Shown here: positions 44,307-56,805 of the stretch, piece by piece | Position numbering within the stretch: position 1 is the stretch's first letter | How the letters are laid out: each line of letters starts with the position of its first letter | Origin: Ixodes scapularis | Taxonomy: Eukaryota; Arthropoda; Arachnida; Ixodida; Ixodidae | DNA: 64,000 nt | Direction: 5' to 3' | Assembly: GCF_016920785.2 (NCBI RefSeq) | Contig: NW_024609857.1 | Location: 193,577,027-193,641,026, forward strand | Translations under genes and position numbers: made by a program | The notes under the pieces: generated by a model | The model's input: only the letters and a program-made list of their open reading frames with translations | The model's database searches: none | Told to the model about the DNA's origin: nothing

Positions 44307-45596
44307 AAAGAAATTATACTTTTGGTATTCCCGGGGATAACATTATCGGCTGCGGCGGACGTAAAGGAACGAGCGTAAATTGACATTTAGTGGCCTAATA
44401 AACTAATATTTGCCATTTGCAAACGCTGGAGAGGGGGCGACCTCCTCTCCCCCGTTCGCTCCGCTGAAGTGGAACAGGGTGGGAGGAGCTCCCACTTCGT
44501 TCTTGACCTGTCACCGACTACAGTTGCGAATTCCACTTGTCATTTTGGAGCGATGACGAGATAGAGCTGAGTCATGTATTGCGTTCTCTGAGATGAAGAA
44601 CGCAATGCGCGCGGAGTTGCTCCACGTATGCACCAGTCACCAGTAAAAACGACCTGTCCTCCGAGGAGGTCGAGCGAGACGCCGGCTGACATGGGGGTCG
44701 GTCACCTCACCGTCACCACCGTCTACCGTGCCTTCAAAAACACGGGGCGCAATATGTTTCTGCAGTATAACAAAAAATTGAACAAACAAGGTGCAAACTT
44801 TCATTTTTTTCCTAAGTGTGGTTTGCAGGGCTGAACCGAATACAAAAACGATACGCCGTGCTGGGATGACGTCGACTACAATGGCACACGATCATAACAA
44901 GAGCACAAATCCTGCCACGTTATTTTGCTACAGTGATAAGAGCATATATATCTTTGTCCGCGATGCGGCAACAGAGACATTATTTCCAAATTAGAGTTCG
45001 AAGTTAGCCTTCGATGCTAGCACTGACCAACTCACTTCACTCACAGGGTGAAAACGTGAAACTTTGTATCATTCGGACAGAGATCGAAAAATAACACGCA
45101 CCGCTTCAACTTGGACACCCCAAAATAATTAACTGTAGTGGATCGCACGCAAAAGCTTCGCGTACGCAATAAAATTGCCGGTCAGAAGTACGGTTCCGCA
45201 AACAAAATCAACATATGAGTCATCAAATTATGAAGAAAAACCAGGTGTGAACGTGAGAAAAATATTCGACAATTATTGTTGTCAATATTTGTTTTTCTAT
45301 CCACGTGCTTATGTCGCAGTGGAAAGCCGTGAAACTCCCTATAAAATTATTTTGGGCAGTGTTTCCGACGGTGCTCGCTCGATCGTAAAATGTCGCTTTG
45401 TTGCTACTTTGGCGAATCAAACAAGGAAGCCACGTTCACCTACAATGCCCTGTCCACAAGAAAGGAAATCGAAATTTTCGCTTCGTTTTCTTTTTTTTTA
45501 TATTCTTCTCTTCTGCACGATATAGGGTATGAATTATTATCCTTCCCTGTACTCTCGCTGCGACGAACAGTCCGATAAACGAGTCACCCTATGACA
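44303..45596. other. No gene recognised
   Basis: A GC-richer part (44,430-44,760) has no recognisable family. The rest is AT-rich. Confidence 0.45.
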
Positions 45597-46103
45597 AAGA
45601 TGGGGGTCCCGAAAATCTCCTAAAATCGTGTTTGTTCTCAGAGACACATCCGTGTGTAAGAAAAACCGCGGCCCTCTCCACGAAGTACGGACATATTTGA
45701 TAAATAGCGTTGACTTGAGGTCGAACTTTTTTCATTTGCTTTGTAAACACAAGCGTGACGTCACGTGCGCATCCCACGCGACCCGACTGAAGTCTGAACT
45801 GGTGTACTATGTGTGGACAATAGGGCATTATTTTGACTTCCCGGCCGCGACGACCTTGGCGAGGGAGGACAGATGGGGGTCCCGAAAATCCTAGAATCGT
45901 GGTTTGTTCGCAGGGACACACACATCCGTGTGTAACAAAAAACGCGGCCCTCTCCATGAAGCTTACACAGGCATTGTTGTGTGACTACTGAAGATGCCTC
46001 CCGCAAGGGAGGCGAAACTGGTCAGAACTTCAGCTTGGGCGAGTTGGTTATTCATGATTCATGGAGGCGTTTATTCATGGAGGCGAAACGTCTAGTGAAA
46101 TTG
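45597..46103 (+). pseudogene. Second Penelope-like fragment: endonuclease C-terminus and pseudo-LTR
   Basis: The frame at about 45,740-45,894 reads HKRDVTCASHATRLKSELVY and then TTLAREDRWGSR, clearly homologous to the C-terminal endonuclease part at 39,950-40,080 but diverged. A segment of about 85 bases (agatgggggtcccgaaaatc to cctctccannaag) occurs twice, at 45,599-45,684 and 45,871-45,961, flanking this fragment. After the stop, ctactgaagatgcctcccgcaagggaggcgaaac (45,985 on) is a second hammerhead-like core, and ggaggcgaaacgtctagtg recurs at about 46,080-46,098. A 5'-truncated copy of a different Penelope family. Confidence 0.75.
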
Positions 46104-47313
46104 TTTTTTCCTGTTCTGTGAAGTCGGTGCTTTTATTTTAATTATGTTACCAGTCGGCCTGTGTGACCAGTGCTCATTTGAAGAATCGCCTTTGTCTTTT
46201 TTGAACCCTAACAAAAACACCCTCATAACATTTTTTTTTACTGTTCGGCTACGTTGGCATAGCCTATAATCGACATAATTTTTGCGAAAGCCTAATTTTT
46301 TTTGTAATTATCTGTAACCATTTCTAATTGAAGAAGTGACAAGTATAATAATTATATTATGATTTCATATCAAAATTCGACGAACCGGGAGATGCGAAAT
46401 TCGGTGAAACAGCTTTTCAAAAAAATATCCGGTGCCCGAAACTTGCTTATATTAAAATGTCTAACATGTGTATGTGTTCTAATACAGAAGATGAGTGCAA
46501 TGTGGAAACTGAATGGCCTCACAAACAATTGTCAACGAGTTGGAATTTTTTATGAATTACCCTTTGTCGAGTCATCCTACTACCGATTGGCCTCTTCAAT
46601 CAATTGCCCGTCGACAAATATTGTTGTTGGTTTATTTGCCATCTGCTGTAAGGGGAGAGTGTGGGGCTCGTCAAGCCGACATCTGCCAGCATTTTCATCA
46701 CGCCTCCAGCGCCTGTACCGACTAACGCCGACGAGTTGGCCTAGAAATAAATACCCACGGACTATACTATAGCCGCTAAATATCTCTACGCGAACATGAT
46801 TTGTTTTCAAAGGGGCACCCCCCTGTCGGTGCTTCTTTGAATTATACATACGTCACGGTCAAAACGTTCCGCAGCTAATGAGTGAAGGCCGACCAGCCTA
46901 TTTTGTCCAAATGTCCGTGTATGGGAGATGAGAATGCCACTGCGTCAAAGGCAAGACGTGTGCGAGCGTCGCTAAAAATAGAGACCACTATCGATGTTTT
47001 AGTATACATGGTTTCATTCTTAGTCAGAGCGCAAACAGAGGTTAGATGTCACGAAAACACATACACAAAGACAAAAAGCACTTTATCACGGCGCATTGTA
47101 TGAGTTGTTATATTAGTGGGTGGAATCACCCAAACAAAGATAGTGAACGCCGTGGCGTTTAGGTGTTGAGCTGTTGGTGATGCTTGATCGGCGCAATGTG
47201 TCAGTCGAGCTCCAACTGAGGGTGATATGCGGCGGGGCAGCTCTGTGGTTTTACTTGTTGTGTTGCATAGTTAGTTTCGGCCGTCAGCAAATAGTGAAAA
47301 ATATCTATCTACC
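46104..47313. other. No gene recognised
   Basis: AT-rich with chance frames only. Confidence 0.45.
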
Positions 47314-47315
47314 TA

Positions 47316-47361
<46 letters not shown>

Positions 47362-47362
47362 C
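47314..47362. repeat. (CT)n then (AT)n microsatellite
   Basis: About 13 CT units followed by about 10 AT units, adjacent to a Penelope-derived inverted repeat. Confidence 0.95.
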
Positions 47363-47368
47363 AAAGGC

Positions 47369-47511
47369 AAAAATGCGTACTGTCAGAGTTACTAATTCGA
47401 AGTTTACTACGACGTTTCGAGCGGGGACCACTCTTCATCACCTAATGAAAAACGGTCCCCGCTCGAAACGTCGGAATAAACTTCGAATTAATAACTCCGA
47501 CAGTACGCATT
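47369..47511. repeat. Penelope-type terminal inverted repeat relic
   Basis: Arms aatgcgtactgtcagagtta and on to gacgtttcgagcggggacc (left), and ggtccccgctcgaaacgtcg onward (right), are reverse complements of about 58 bases. Each contains the gaaacgtc signature of Penelope pseudo-LTRs; read on the minus strand, gtgatgaagagtggtccccgctcgaaacgtc resembles a hammerhead with a changed first core base. No RT or nuclease remains. A short AT tract follows at about 47,520. Confidence 0.65.
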
Positions 47512-47539
47512 TATGACTTTATATATATATATATACATT

Positions 47540-50329
47540 TTACTAATACAATGTCTGGACATTTACACTTACCAAGTAACCATTTTCAGCTGTGATTTGA
47601 GACTGTGTTCCGCTTATCCCGCTCTTATTTATTTATTTTTTGTTTCTCTTGTTTCTGGCCTTTTTAGTATAGGCTTCCACCAGCTCGCTTGCGCGTGAAC
47701 TCTAATTTCAAGTGAAACAAGTTTGTAAATTAGGGCGACACTATATAGGTTTGAAATCCTATACCAATTTTATTGCCATTTGGTGAGCCACGTACGAATT
47801 TTGAAATATATCTTTTCATACAAATAATCGATTAGTAAATCGAATAGCGATTCGGACGAATTTACTACGGCGGGAAGAACGAATTTGCAAATCTCATGGC
47901 AATTAGGAAATTTCAGCCATCCTTGGTTTCCGATTGGTCGCGCTCAGTAGCGGCTCCCTCCGCACAGAGTAGCCTCGAGTCAGAATTCGCGGAGTCTCTA
48001 CTGACCGGCCAAAAAAGTGCGGCGCTTCAACTGCTCCCGCCCAGACGACTTGATGTATTTGTATACGCCCATGACATCGGCCGCGATCGGCGATTGAGGT
48101 TCCGTTAGCCGACGCAAGCGTCAGCGGACGTCTCATATTTCCATACTCTCATTTAACTACAGAAACAAAAACAACAACAAAAAAATCATCCAGTTCATGC
48201 TCACTATGTTCACCACTAACAAGATAGTCGGTAGTTTACGAGTTTCCGTGCAAAGCCGATCAAAACGAGGCACCAGATCAACTTTTATGGCTGCCATCAG
48301 GAAAGATCTGGCTTGTCGCGTTCCCTCAACGTCACTCCGAATATTGTTTGTGCCCCACGCACCATCCTCTTGTAGCAATATTTTTATTGTCCCCATGTGA
48401 TTTCTTTTTTATATTCTTACTGGTGTTTGATCATAATTCGGTCATTGAAATCGTTTTTGCTGCCGACCCTACCATTATTTTGACCCTCTGGCAGCAAAGG
48501 AATATTATGCCGGCATTACACACGAAATAAGAATGTAGACACTCCGTCCCATATCTCAAATTACATCACAACGTGTTTACACAACTGTAGTGCAGAGGTA
48601 CGATGAGCAGGGTCTGAGAAAATATTAGTTTCAGTATTTTCAAAAGAGCGACGAAACAAAATAAAGAAAGGACCGCCAATCGGCAGCGCGTGCAAGCAGA
48701 GGCAGTAGTGACAGGAAGCGCGAGGTGTGTCTTTCGTACGGCCGGCATCAACTCACGCACTGTCCGAAGATGTACTCTGTTTTACTCGTAGGATTGCAAC
48801 GCTGCGGAATGTAGGCGTGTGATTTCAGAAAGCGCGTCCTACCATTTCTACGCGCGAGTGCTCCTGCAACCCAAGCATTGTATACAGTTACGTCCTCGCG
48901 CCCGTGCCTTGGCCAGCCCCGTACACAACTTATGCAGTATCGAAAAGGCATAGTTCAAAATTGACGGTCCCACTTTTCCATACCGCTTCAAAACCCCATC
49001 TCGCTCAAATCACTTGGCAGCCGGACAATTTTGGCAGGGGGCCTCAAGTTGGGGATTATCCGGTACATTGTCCTCCCAACAATGAACGTGGGCGCGACGC
49101 GCCAGAGGGTGAACACGTGAAAGGAGGGGCGTAAGAGTGGAGAAGGAAACTCAAGGTCGCAAGCGACGGGAAAAAGGGTTTCGAAATTGGCGCGCAGGTT
49201 TTGCAGCATTTGCTCATACGGACAGCCAACGCCGCCCTGGTGGTTCAACTAATGTTTTCTTCAAGATGGCCGCCGTGGTACCGCAGCCTTAAGATTGCAA
49301 ACGCTGCTATTACAAACTGTGCATGGTTTTGTAGATGATAAAAGTAAATAACAGTAATCAATTTTTTTTTTCTTGCGGTGAAGAAGCATAATATTGCAGT
49401 AATTGTCTAACAAACAACGCAATGCGTTATTTTAGTATTATTTCTATTTGTTTGCCTTTGGCGGGAGTGATGTGTTCGGTCGTCAGCTCTCGAGCACGCT
49501 CTCGCTGGCTTGAATCATAGTCCTGGCTGGATCGGCAACGAGCCGCGCGCATTCAAGATGCCAATCTGCGGCTCCACCGGCTGGAGACGCGAGGATCCTT
49601 CGCTTGCTATTGGCTGACAGTGGCCCTGGTTTAGGAGCATGCTCCTTTCACCGGCGGAGACGACCTCCGTGCGTTGAGATATTTGCTTTTGTAACAGCGT
49701 GTAGAGGACCGCGTATCAATATGATTTATGAATATCTATGATAGTTAAACCCCCCAAAGTAAGTTATTGTCATATTTAGGCGGTCTCAGAAACCTCGCCA
49801 GGGCACCTTTCATGCATGACCAACTCGCGCAAAGCTCGATAGTACTACAATCTTTTATATATAAGCCCACTTAACTTGATGATCTCAAATGATTCGCATT
49901 CTATCACAACCACTAGCATGACAATCTCCAGGAGGTCGAAAAATTGGGCGAAGCCCAATGTATTGGCCTGCACACGTGGAAACAGTTTCGCCGTTCAGTA
50001 TGGATGACTCATGGCTCAAAACGTGAAAAAGATATATCAAAATAGACCTTGAAAACGTTTTAGAATGGAGTGCAATCAATTAAAGTGTTGTTTGAGGATT
50101 GTAGTTGTCACTTCGCCAGTTCGTGGCCCTTTAGCAGTCGGGCCGAACCGCGATGACAAATCAAGCAGGCCGACTACCAGGGTAAGAACGGTTCCATCGG
50201 GCACACGTGAAAACATATATAGCTACCATGGGCCGATGACAACAAAGTAAACAAAACAAAGAACAGCTGATGGCAGTATCGCAGGCTTGGTTACACTGCC
50301 GAAGTGATAACACCTATGGTCATTTAACT
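47540..50329. other. No supported gene
   Basis: A minus-strand frame (48,396-48,157) reads TRQARSFLMAAIKVDLVPRF and looks codon-like, but no domain is recognised. At 49,263-49,274 aagatggccgcc is a perfect YY1-type site. Nothing else stands out. Confidence 0.35.
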
Positions 50330-51330
50330 GAAGGCAATCTATGTGTTTCCGAGTTTGGGTGGATCGCTGTAGCTCTGAACGCCATACCGCTCTTTCCTGG
50401 CTGCGCCGTCTAACTCGGTCGCAGGGTTACTGGCAGAGGCTGCCGCTACCGATGCTCGGTCCGACCAATTCGCAGGGCTCCTGGAAGAGGGTGCGGATAC
50501 CGCTGGACCGCTGGCGGCGGGTAACTCCTCGAGTGCCTCGCTGCTTTCAGTAGCGACCCCCCGTAGCCGTAGTTAATCGAAAGGACGGCGGACGTCGCCT
50601 CCGGGAGTAGTGACCACGGTCATACGAGCTCCCTGGTTTCTCTTCACCTTGCCCGAAATTTCTGTACCCCACGGCAAGTATTTTTCACCTTGCCCGAAGT
50701 TCCTGTACCACACGGCAGCATGAGGGCGAATTCTTGGGACCTGCAAGTCAGGCGAGCACACTTGTTTTGACGGCACAGCAATTTCAACGTGTGAGCGTAT
50801 TTAAAAACCGAGTAAGAGTTCCGGCGGTGATGCCCCGCCCGACAGGGGAGTGCTAGGGCAACAAAATAGCCCTTTAGTCAACTTCGTTTCCAAGTTCCCG
50901 GTTGAACGTTCTGTGCTTTTACTATTCTGACCGCCCGCTTTGCCAATCCATTTGATTGTGAGGGATACAGAGCAATTCGTACATGCTGCACTCGATTTTT
51001 TTTTCCAGTAAATCACCAAACTGCTTTTCGTTGTCGGATAGAATCACGCGTGGCGAGCCGAATCTGCTGAACATTTCTCTGAGCTTCCTTATGGTGGCTT
51101 CAGTGGTGGCAGAGAGCAATGCATGTACTTCGATTCACTTGCTGTTCGAATCTAGCACCACCAGAAGCATTTTGTCTTCACTTGGCTCGCCAAGATCAAC
51201 AAGAAACTGTGACCATTTATTTCAAGTTCCTGGCCAGTTAACAGGTGTGCTTGCTGGTGGTATAGGAGCGGCCTGTGTACAGTTGTAACAAACACGAGCC
51301 AGTCGTTCTACCTCACCGTACAATCCGGGC
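50330..51330 (-). pseudogene. Ty3/gypsy-type retroelement integrase and pol C-terminus, decayed
   Basis: Minus strand, several frames with stops. In order: ARVCYNCTQAAPIPPA (end of the H2C2 zinc finger), WSQFLVDLGEP ... KMLLVVLDSNSK (integrase core entry, first aspartate in the LVDL segment), TIRKLREMFSRFGSPRVILS followed by DN (second aspartate), then CIPHNQMDWQSGRSE near 50,925. After a gap, VWYRNFGQGEKYLP and PGGDVRRPFD match the domain that follows gypsy integrases, and an alanine/serine-rich tail ends at TAG near 50,338. No LTRs, protease or RT were found, so this is a 3' pol fragment. No envelope-like gene is present. Confidence 0.7.
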
Positions 51331-52529
51331 TACCAAAGCAATGTCCGGGCTACCCTTTTTATTTCTGTTGCGTTAGCTCATTCCGCGGCAGTTGATCTCG
51401 TGCGGTGAAGGCGAACTTCCACGATTTTTGTGCAACGTGCCTGTCGCACCAACAAGATCGCCGGTCTTAGCAGCCTATACACGTGAGATCGTCCTGAGCA
51501 CGTACAGTGAACAGCGCACCTAAAGGAGCTGTGCAACAATTTCAGGGCTTTGCTTAAATAATTGTGGAAGTTGATGCTTGACACTTCTGCAGTGAACTAC
51601 AGAAAACAGATCTTGCCTGGATACCCTAGTTTTTATTTTAAAAAAATGAAAAAGATCCAGGTTTTTGCCGCCTCTCAACTCGTACATCGACTTCCGGGTC
51701 ACGTGCGCAGTGACGTCACTTGAGTAAGCGTGGGGTTCCGGAAAAGTTCTCTCTTTAGAGCCATCAGCGAGCAGCGAGAACTCATCCGCTCGCGACCGCG
51801 TGACCACGTGCTGGAGCGGCGCCCCGCGAAATATACGGTAAAAGGAGGAAAGTCTCATCCGGGTCCGGCCCGTCCGGCGCTGTCCCCCTCCCCCTCCGGA
51901 TTCTGGCGGCTATTCGCGGTTTTGTGGACCTAGGATAGATGGCGACACTAAAACTCCGTATAATAAAAGGTTTGTCGATGATACCAGGGTTTTGCGTATT
52001 TATATATATGTTGGAACGACAAGATTTATAGAAAAGTTACCTTTTGTCGAGCAGGTATTCGCACAACTTCTACTTTTTTACAACTACCCAAGTGACGTCA
52101 CGCCGCTTGTTTCTCATGGCCGCCGCTCGTGGCTGCAGGTCGGGGAATATTATAAGTTTTGCCTCGCTATTACGCGGCGGAATCGCAACATTTCGATGAA
52201 AGGAGGTGTGTTTTTTGCCATTTATGACACAGTGAACAATATCAAAAGCAGAAAATGCCAATTCTTTCAACGTTAAAATCGTTGCACAGCTCCCTTAAAT
52301 ATGGCGTTCACCGAATACCCCTATGAATACCGCTGTGGTGTACCATCAGGAGTATAGATCACGACCTGCTCTATACTTACGACCACTCCATCTGCAAGCA
52401 TTCCAGCACGCACCTCTCAGAGGGCCGAGTTTCAGCGGCGTCTCGTGCCGGGGCTAAAAGCGCGCCACAAGCGCCAAAGAATTAATCACGAGTACAGAAG
52501 CGTGATCTTAAGCTGTCATTATCTATGTA
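51331..52529. other. No gene recognised; short repeat shared with 61,980-62,085
   Basis: About 51,405-51,510 (tttgtgcaacgtgcctgtcgc ... gccggtcttagcagcctata ... gtgagatcgtcctgagc) aligns with 61,985-62,085 at roughly 70-75% by eye. No coding region. Confidence 0.4.
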
Positions 52530-53205
52530 TATAAGGTGTCCCCAAAACAATTTAGTTTCTTTTTTTACCGCAAAAATGAACTCGTATATACGAGTGCACA
52601 TCCTCCGCCAAAATGTAGCGTGAGAGGTCCGAACCAGATACCGAGGTGTCACCACAAGCCGATATTTCCTTCAAGAGTTATAAGTGATTTTAGGAAGTTT
52701 TTCATGGGAAAACGCCGGCAGATTGAGCTCTCCGATAAATGCATAGTTTTATAGTGCCGAACGTTCGGATTGTTTGGAACGGATGACGGCCAAGTGACAA
52801 CAGCCCAGCTCGTGACCACAACCAAAAAAAAAAAGAACCTTTGATTTCCACGCGCCGCTCCTTATATAAGCGCTCTATAAATGATGGTGTCCTCTGGCGA
52901 GCAATAAGAAAAGCACCATCACCTTGGTGTATCTTGCATACACCGAGCAATAAGAAAAACACCAGCACGTTAGCAGCGCCCACTACACCATAAAACGAAA
53001 ACAGGCGAAAATAGGCCCCATCTTTCCGAATTAAATATAAAATAAATCACGTATAACTTCTACATACATATCGGTTCTTCTTAAAACTTCGCCATCTGAT
53101 TCGGCACTTTAGGGCTACCTTTCGGCTGAGAATGAGCGTTCAGTAATCTGTAATTCACTTTTGCGGTGGAAAAAAAATATAACTTTTTTGGGGGGCAGTT
53201 TGTAC
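52530..53205. mobile_element. Diverged relative of the 28,221 mariner-like MITE
   Basis: The left part (aaggtgtccccaaaacaattt ... ttttaccgcaaaaatgaac ... gagttataagtgattttag) and right part (ggcgaaaataggccccat ... gctacctttcggctgagaat ... cacttttgcggtggaaaa) match the two arms of that element. The middle carries about 250 extra bases including a 40-base direct repeat (gagcaataagaaaagcacca at about 52,898 and 52,943). Confidence 0.7.
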
Positions 53206-53661
53206 GTGAAAGGAACGTTCGCGTGCCCTAAATTATCGAGAACCGTTCAATTCGCAAAGGTTGCGGAAGATTTTTGCTTGACAAGTTTACAGATGTAGCA
53301 TTAGCGCAACACGGAGGCAATGCAGTGTCAAGTGCACCTTCTTGAAGCCTCAATGTTGCAGCTCTGAGGTGCCGCTCAAACCGGACGCTCCTTCACCCCT
53401 CGATGAAGCCAATCGATGTGCAAAGTTATGGCGTGCGATTGAAAAGGTAAGCCAACTTACCGATGCCAAGGGTACCGGTCACTGAGATAAGTGACGAGGC
53501 TCCAAGGAGTTCCAAATGCGAGTGATCGCGTGCCTCTGATAGTTGTTTTTAATATTTTATTTTGTATAGTGACTGATTTAAATTATAAAAGAAGCAACAT
53601 TGTAAAAAAAATGTGTGTCTGTTCATAGGTTTCTCTATACTGACATAACCTCCTCTATAGT
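53206..53661. other. No gene recognised
   Basis: Unique sequence without supported frames. Confidence 0.5.
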
Positions 53662-53702
53662 CCATAGCCTCCTCTATACTGTGAGTATAGAGGAGGCTAT
53701 GG
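53662..53702. repeat. Perfect 19-bp hairpin
   Basis: ccatagcctcctctatact, a gtg loop, and the exact reverse complement. A related partial copy (cctcctctatag) lies just upstream. Possibly a recent snap-back duplication. Confidence 0.9.
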
Positions 53703-53847
53703 CCTGCCTCACATTGGAGGGAAGTTAGGCTACAGTCAAGTCACGTCTATGAAATTGGTTATTAGTAATTGTTCTTCCAATACAAATTACTCGGCGAAAA
53801 TTCAATGGTCTTGCTATGGACTAATGTCACCGAATATTGTGTCAGTC

Positions 53848-54165
53848 TACAGAATTCCTTTCGGGGATTGGCGGCCGAGTGGGCTAGCGCACACCAGCTC
53901 GGAGCACGTGGAGCGAAAGCTCGCGCTGCACAATTCAGGGATCCTGGGCTCAATCTCCACCTCTGCCCATTTCGATCTGGATGCGCATCGCACCGGCGTG
54001 TGGTCGTGTATCACTACCGCATGACGCACGTTGCATCACGCAGTATGTACTGCACTGGTTAAAATCCTCATCTGCAGCTGGGAGACTCGCCGCCCGTTGA
54101 GGCAGACTACGTTCTAGGCTGTGTAAACATACACACAGCTAAATTTGTACAGCATTCCGATTTTT
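53848..54165 (+). mobile_element. Ruka-like tRNA-derived SINE, second copy
   Basis: The body (about 53,863-54,147) starts ggggattggcggccgagtgg, carries cggagcacgtggagcgaaag and the B-box-like gggctcaatctcc, and ends after ctaggctgtgtaaacataca, matching the 4,796 copy along its whole length. Imperfect direct repeats tacagaattccttt and tacagcattccgatttt flank it. Plus-strand orientation, opposite to the first copy. Confidence 0.83.
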
Positions 54166-54383
54166 TAATCCTTTGCCCAAAACAACTCTAGCCGTGTTTG
54201 TTTTGATTTCCTGAGGTATCATTGGACGGCAGCAGTCACGTGTGCCGTCATTATCATTATACCTGTTTCGAATCGCCGCCATAAGCCGCCATATTGTTAC
54301 CCGCCCGATTTTGCTGCAGCGCTCCGGGTGATTACAATCTCCAGCTCCCTTTACTGCAGGTACCTGCACCAAAGGTACCGATA
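54166..54383. other. Short unique spacer between SINE and LINE
   Basis: Includes the left target duplication edge of the LINE (cgttgtcgtgt at 54,384-54,394 follows). No feature otherwise. Confidence 0.4.
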
Positions 54384-54590
54384 CGTTGTCGTGTTTGGTT
54401 TTGATTGGGTTTGATTGGGTTTTTATGGCGCAAGGGCTGCTAAGGCCAAAGAGCGCCAAAGAAGGAAACTATTGCATTGAGGGTAAGCGAGAAGAAAGGA
54501 CTGTAGTGGTCAGGGTTAAAAGTAAAGGAATGAGACATGAATCGGATAATGTGACAAACAAAAATGGACATGAGTGAAAAGCTTTGAAGT

Positions 54591-56805
54591 TCACAGTCGA
54601 TGTAGAAGACCAATAGCTTCTAAAAACTTAAAAACCTGCTTGTCAGTTACGAATGGTTCATCACCCAATAACAGCATTGGGTGTAAGGGAATGTGCTTTC
54701 TGTATAACTCTGCAAAGTGAGATCGGCGTTCCCGTTCATAGAAAGGGCACTCAATTAGAAAATGGATAACACTTAGAGGTTTGTCACACTGTTCACACAA
54801 AGGGCCATCCTCCCCATGGAGCAGGTAGCCATGAGTCAGATGAGTGTGGCCAATGCGCAAGCGACACAGTACTACTTCATAAAAGCGTTCCTGGTGCCGG
54901 GCGCTCGCCCATTCACCCAGGTCTGGCTTAACGAGATGCAGCTTGTTGTAGATCTCCTCATTCCACTCAGCTTGCCATTGTGCTTGTATGCGAGACTTTA
55001 CAAAAGTGTGATAGTCCATGTAAGGGATCTTTTTAATATCTACCCCTCTGCTGACGCATGTGCGGGCAGCACGGTCGGCTGCCTCATTGCCTGGGATACC
55101 AACATGGTTGGGAATCCAACAAAAGACAATGGTGCAATGCTTTCTGGCTGCCACAATAATTTTCTTCTGAACTTCAACAACAAGGGCGTTCCTTGTAGGC
55201 AGCAGTGAAGAGATGGCTTGCAAGGCACTAAGAGAGTCAGTGAAAACCACTGCCAGGGGTATCCTGTGACGGGCTATGTGTTCCGTAGCCAAAAGGAGGC
55301 CATACAGCTCTGCTGTGAGAATGGTAGCAGCATTATTTATCCTCCTTACAACTTCCACTGAAGAGCCAATGACAGAGCAACCAACAAAGGTCTCAGATTT
55401 TGTTCCATCTGTATAGAACTTTGTATAATCGTCATACAATTGAGCAAGTTCATGAAATTCTTGCAGAAGCATAGAACTTGGAGTGCTTTTCTTGTTATAA
55501 TGTGCAAGAGACAGGTTGCAGTGTAGGTCAGGGTGCTCCCAAGGTGCTATGATGCCAGGGAATTCGACTACCTGGGATGCCACATCTAATCCGACAGGCT
55601 CGGCCAAGGTCTTCAATCGCATACTGAATGGAGGGATCACGCTAGGTTTTGCGAGAAAGAGTCGTTCCGAGCGTGTTTCTTGAACAACTTCTCGAGTGGG
55701 GTGTTGGAGGACAGATCGGATGCGAAGAGAGTACATCATGCCCAATGTGAATCTGCGTCTTTCGTGGCAACACTCATTAGCCTCTGCATACAAACTGGGC
55801 ACAGGGGACGTACGAAACGCACCCGTAGCCAAACGAAGCCCAATGTGATGAATGGGATCCAACATCTTGAGCACAGATTGCCTGGCAGACCCATAAACAA
55901 AGCAGCCATAGTCCAATCGGGAGCGCACCAAAGAGTGATAGATTCGCAGGAGGCACAATCGATCCGAGCCCCAAGACCGGTGAGAGAGAACTTTAAGGAT
56001 ATTGAGAGACTTGTGAGCTTTCAGTTTCAGGCTTTTTACATGAGCATTAAAATTCAGTTTACTATCAAACGTAAGACCAAAAATGTTGTGCAGAGGTTGG
56101 ACACTAACATTACTATTGTAGATTGTTAGGGATGGTTCAAGAAGGATTCCACGTTTGCGGGTGAAGCAAACACATGCAGTCTTTTCAGGAGAGAACTTAA
56201 ACCCATTACTGTCAGCCCACTCAGTAAGCTTGTTGATGCCTAGCTGAACCCTGCGTTCACAGACTGAGAGGTTACAGGAGGAAACTGAAATTTCTAAATC
56301 ATCGACGTAAAGAGAGTACTGAACCGACGGAGGGATTACAGAAGCAATGGAGTTCATTTTAACTATAAAAAAGGTGACACTTAGTACTCCCCCCTGCGGC
56401 ACTCCATTTTCCTGCAGAAATTCGCGGGAAAGTGTGTTTCCCAGCCGGACTCGAAAAGTGCGCCTGTCTAAATAGCTCTGAATTGCACGAAGCATGTGAC
56501 CACGTAGTCCGAAGTCCAACAGGTCCCTCAAAATGCCAAAGCGCCAAGCCGTGTCATATGCTTTCTCGAGATCAAAGAACACGGAAAGGCAGTGCTGCCC
56601 GTGTGCAAAGGCCTCACGTACAACAGTTTCGAGACGGACCAAGTGGTCGACTGTGGACCTTGATGAACGATAGCCGCACTGAAATTTGTCGAGCACCTTA
56701 CCATGTTCGAGATAGTACATAAGTCTACGATTAATCATTCGCTCCAGTGTCTTACAGAGACAGCTGGTAAGAGCAATGGGCCTATAACTGGAAACACAAG
56801 AAGCA
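54591..56805 (-). pseudogene. LINE ORF2, RT and RNase H half
   Basis: Open for more than 730 codons to TAG/TGA at 54591. Counting from the ATG at 56738: FFDLEKAYDTAW (54-65, RT motif A), NGVPQGGVLS (111-120), YSLYVDDLEI (141-150, with the catalytic YVDD intact), then a thumb-like region. RNase H follows with D444 (YTDGTKS), E477 (AELYGLL), D501 (FTDSLSAL) and D555 (NEAAD), all present. A CEQC ... H ... C zinc-binding motif is near the end. The upstream RT segment SYRPIALTSCLCKTLERM joins the endonuclease half across a one-base frameshift near 56,808. It copies element RNA at the nicked target and probably removes the RNA strand. Confidence 0.92.

Noticed and set aside
48157..48396. Minus-strand frame with codon-like composition
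   Set aside because: No domain, no splice partner and ends in a leucine run from an A-rich tract; too weak to call a gene.
54816..56722. Several plus-strand frames
   Set aside because: Shadows of the LINE ORF2 on the opposite strand.
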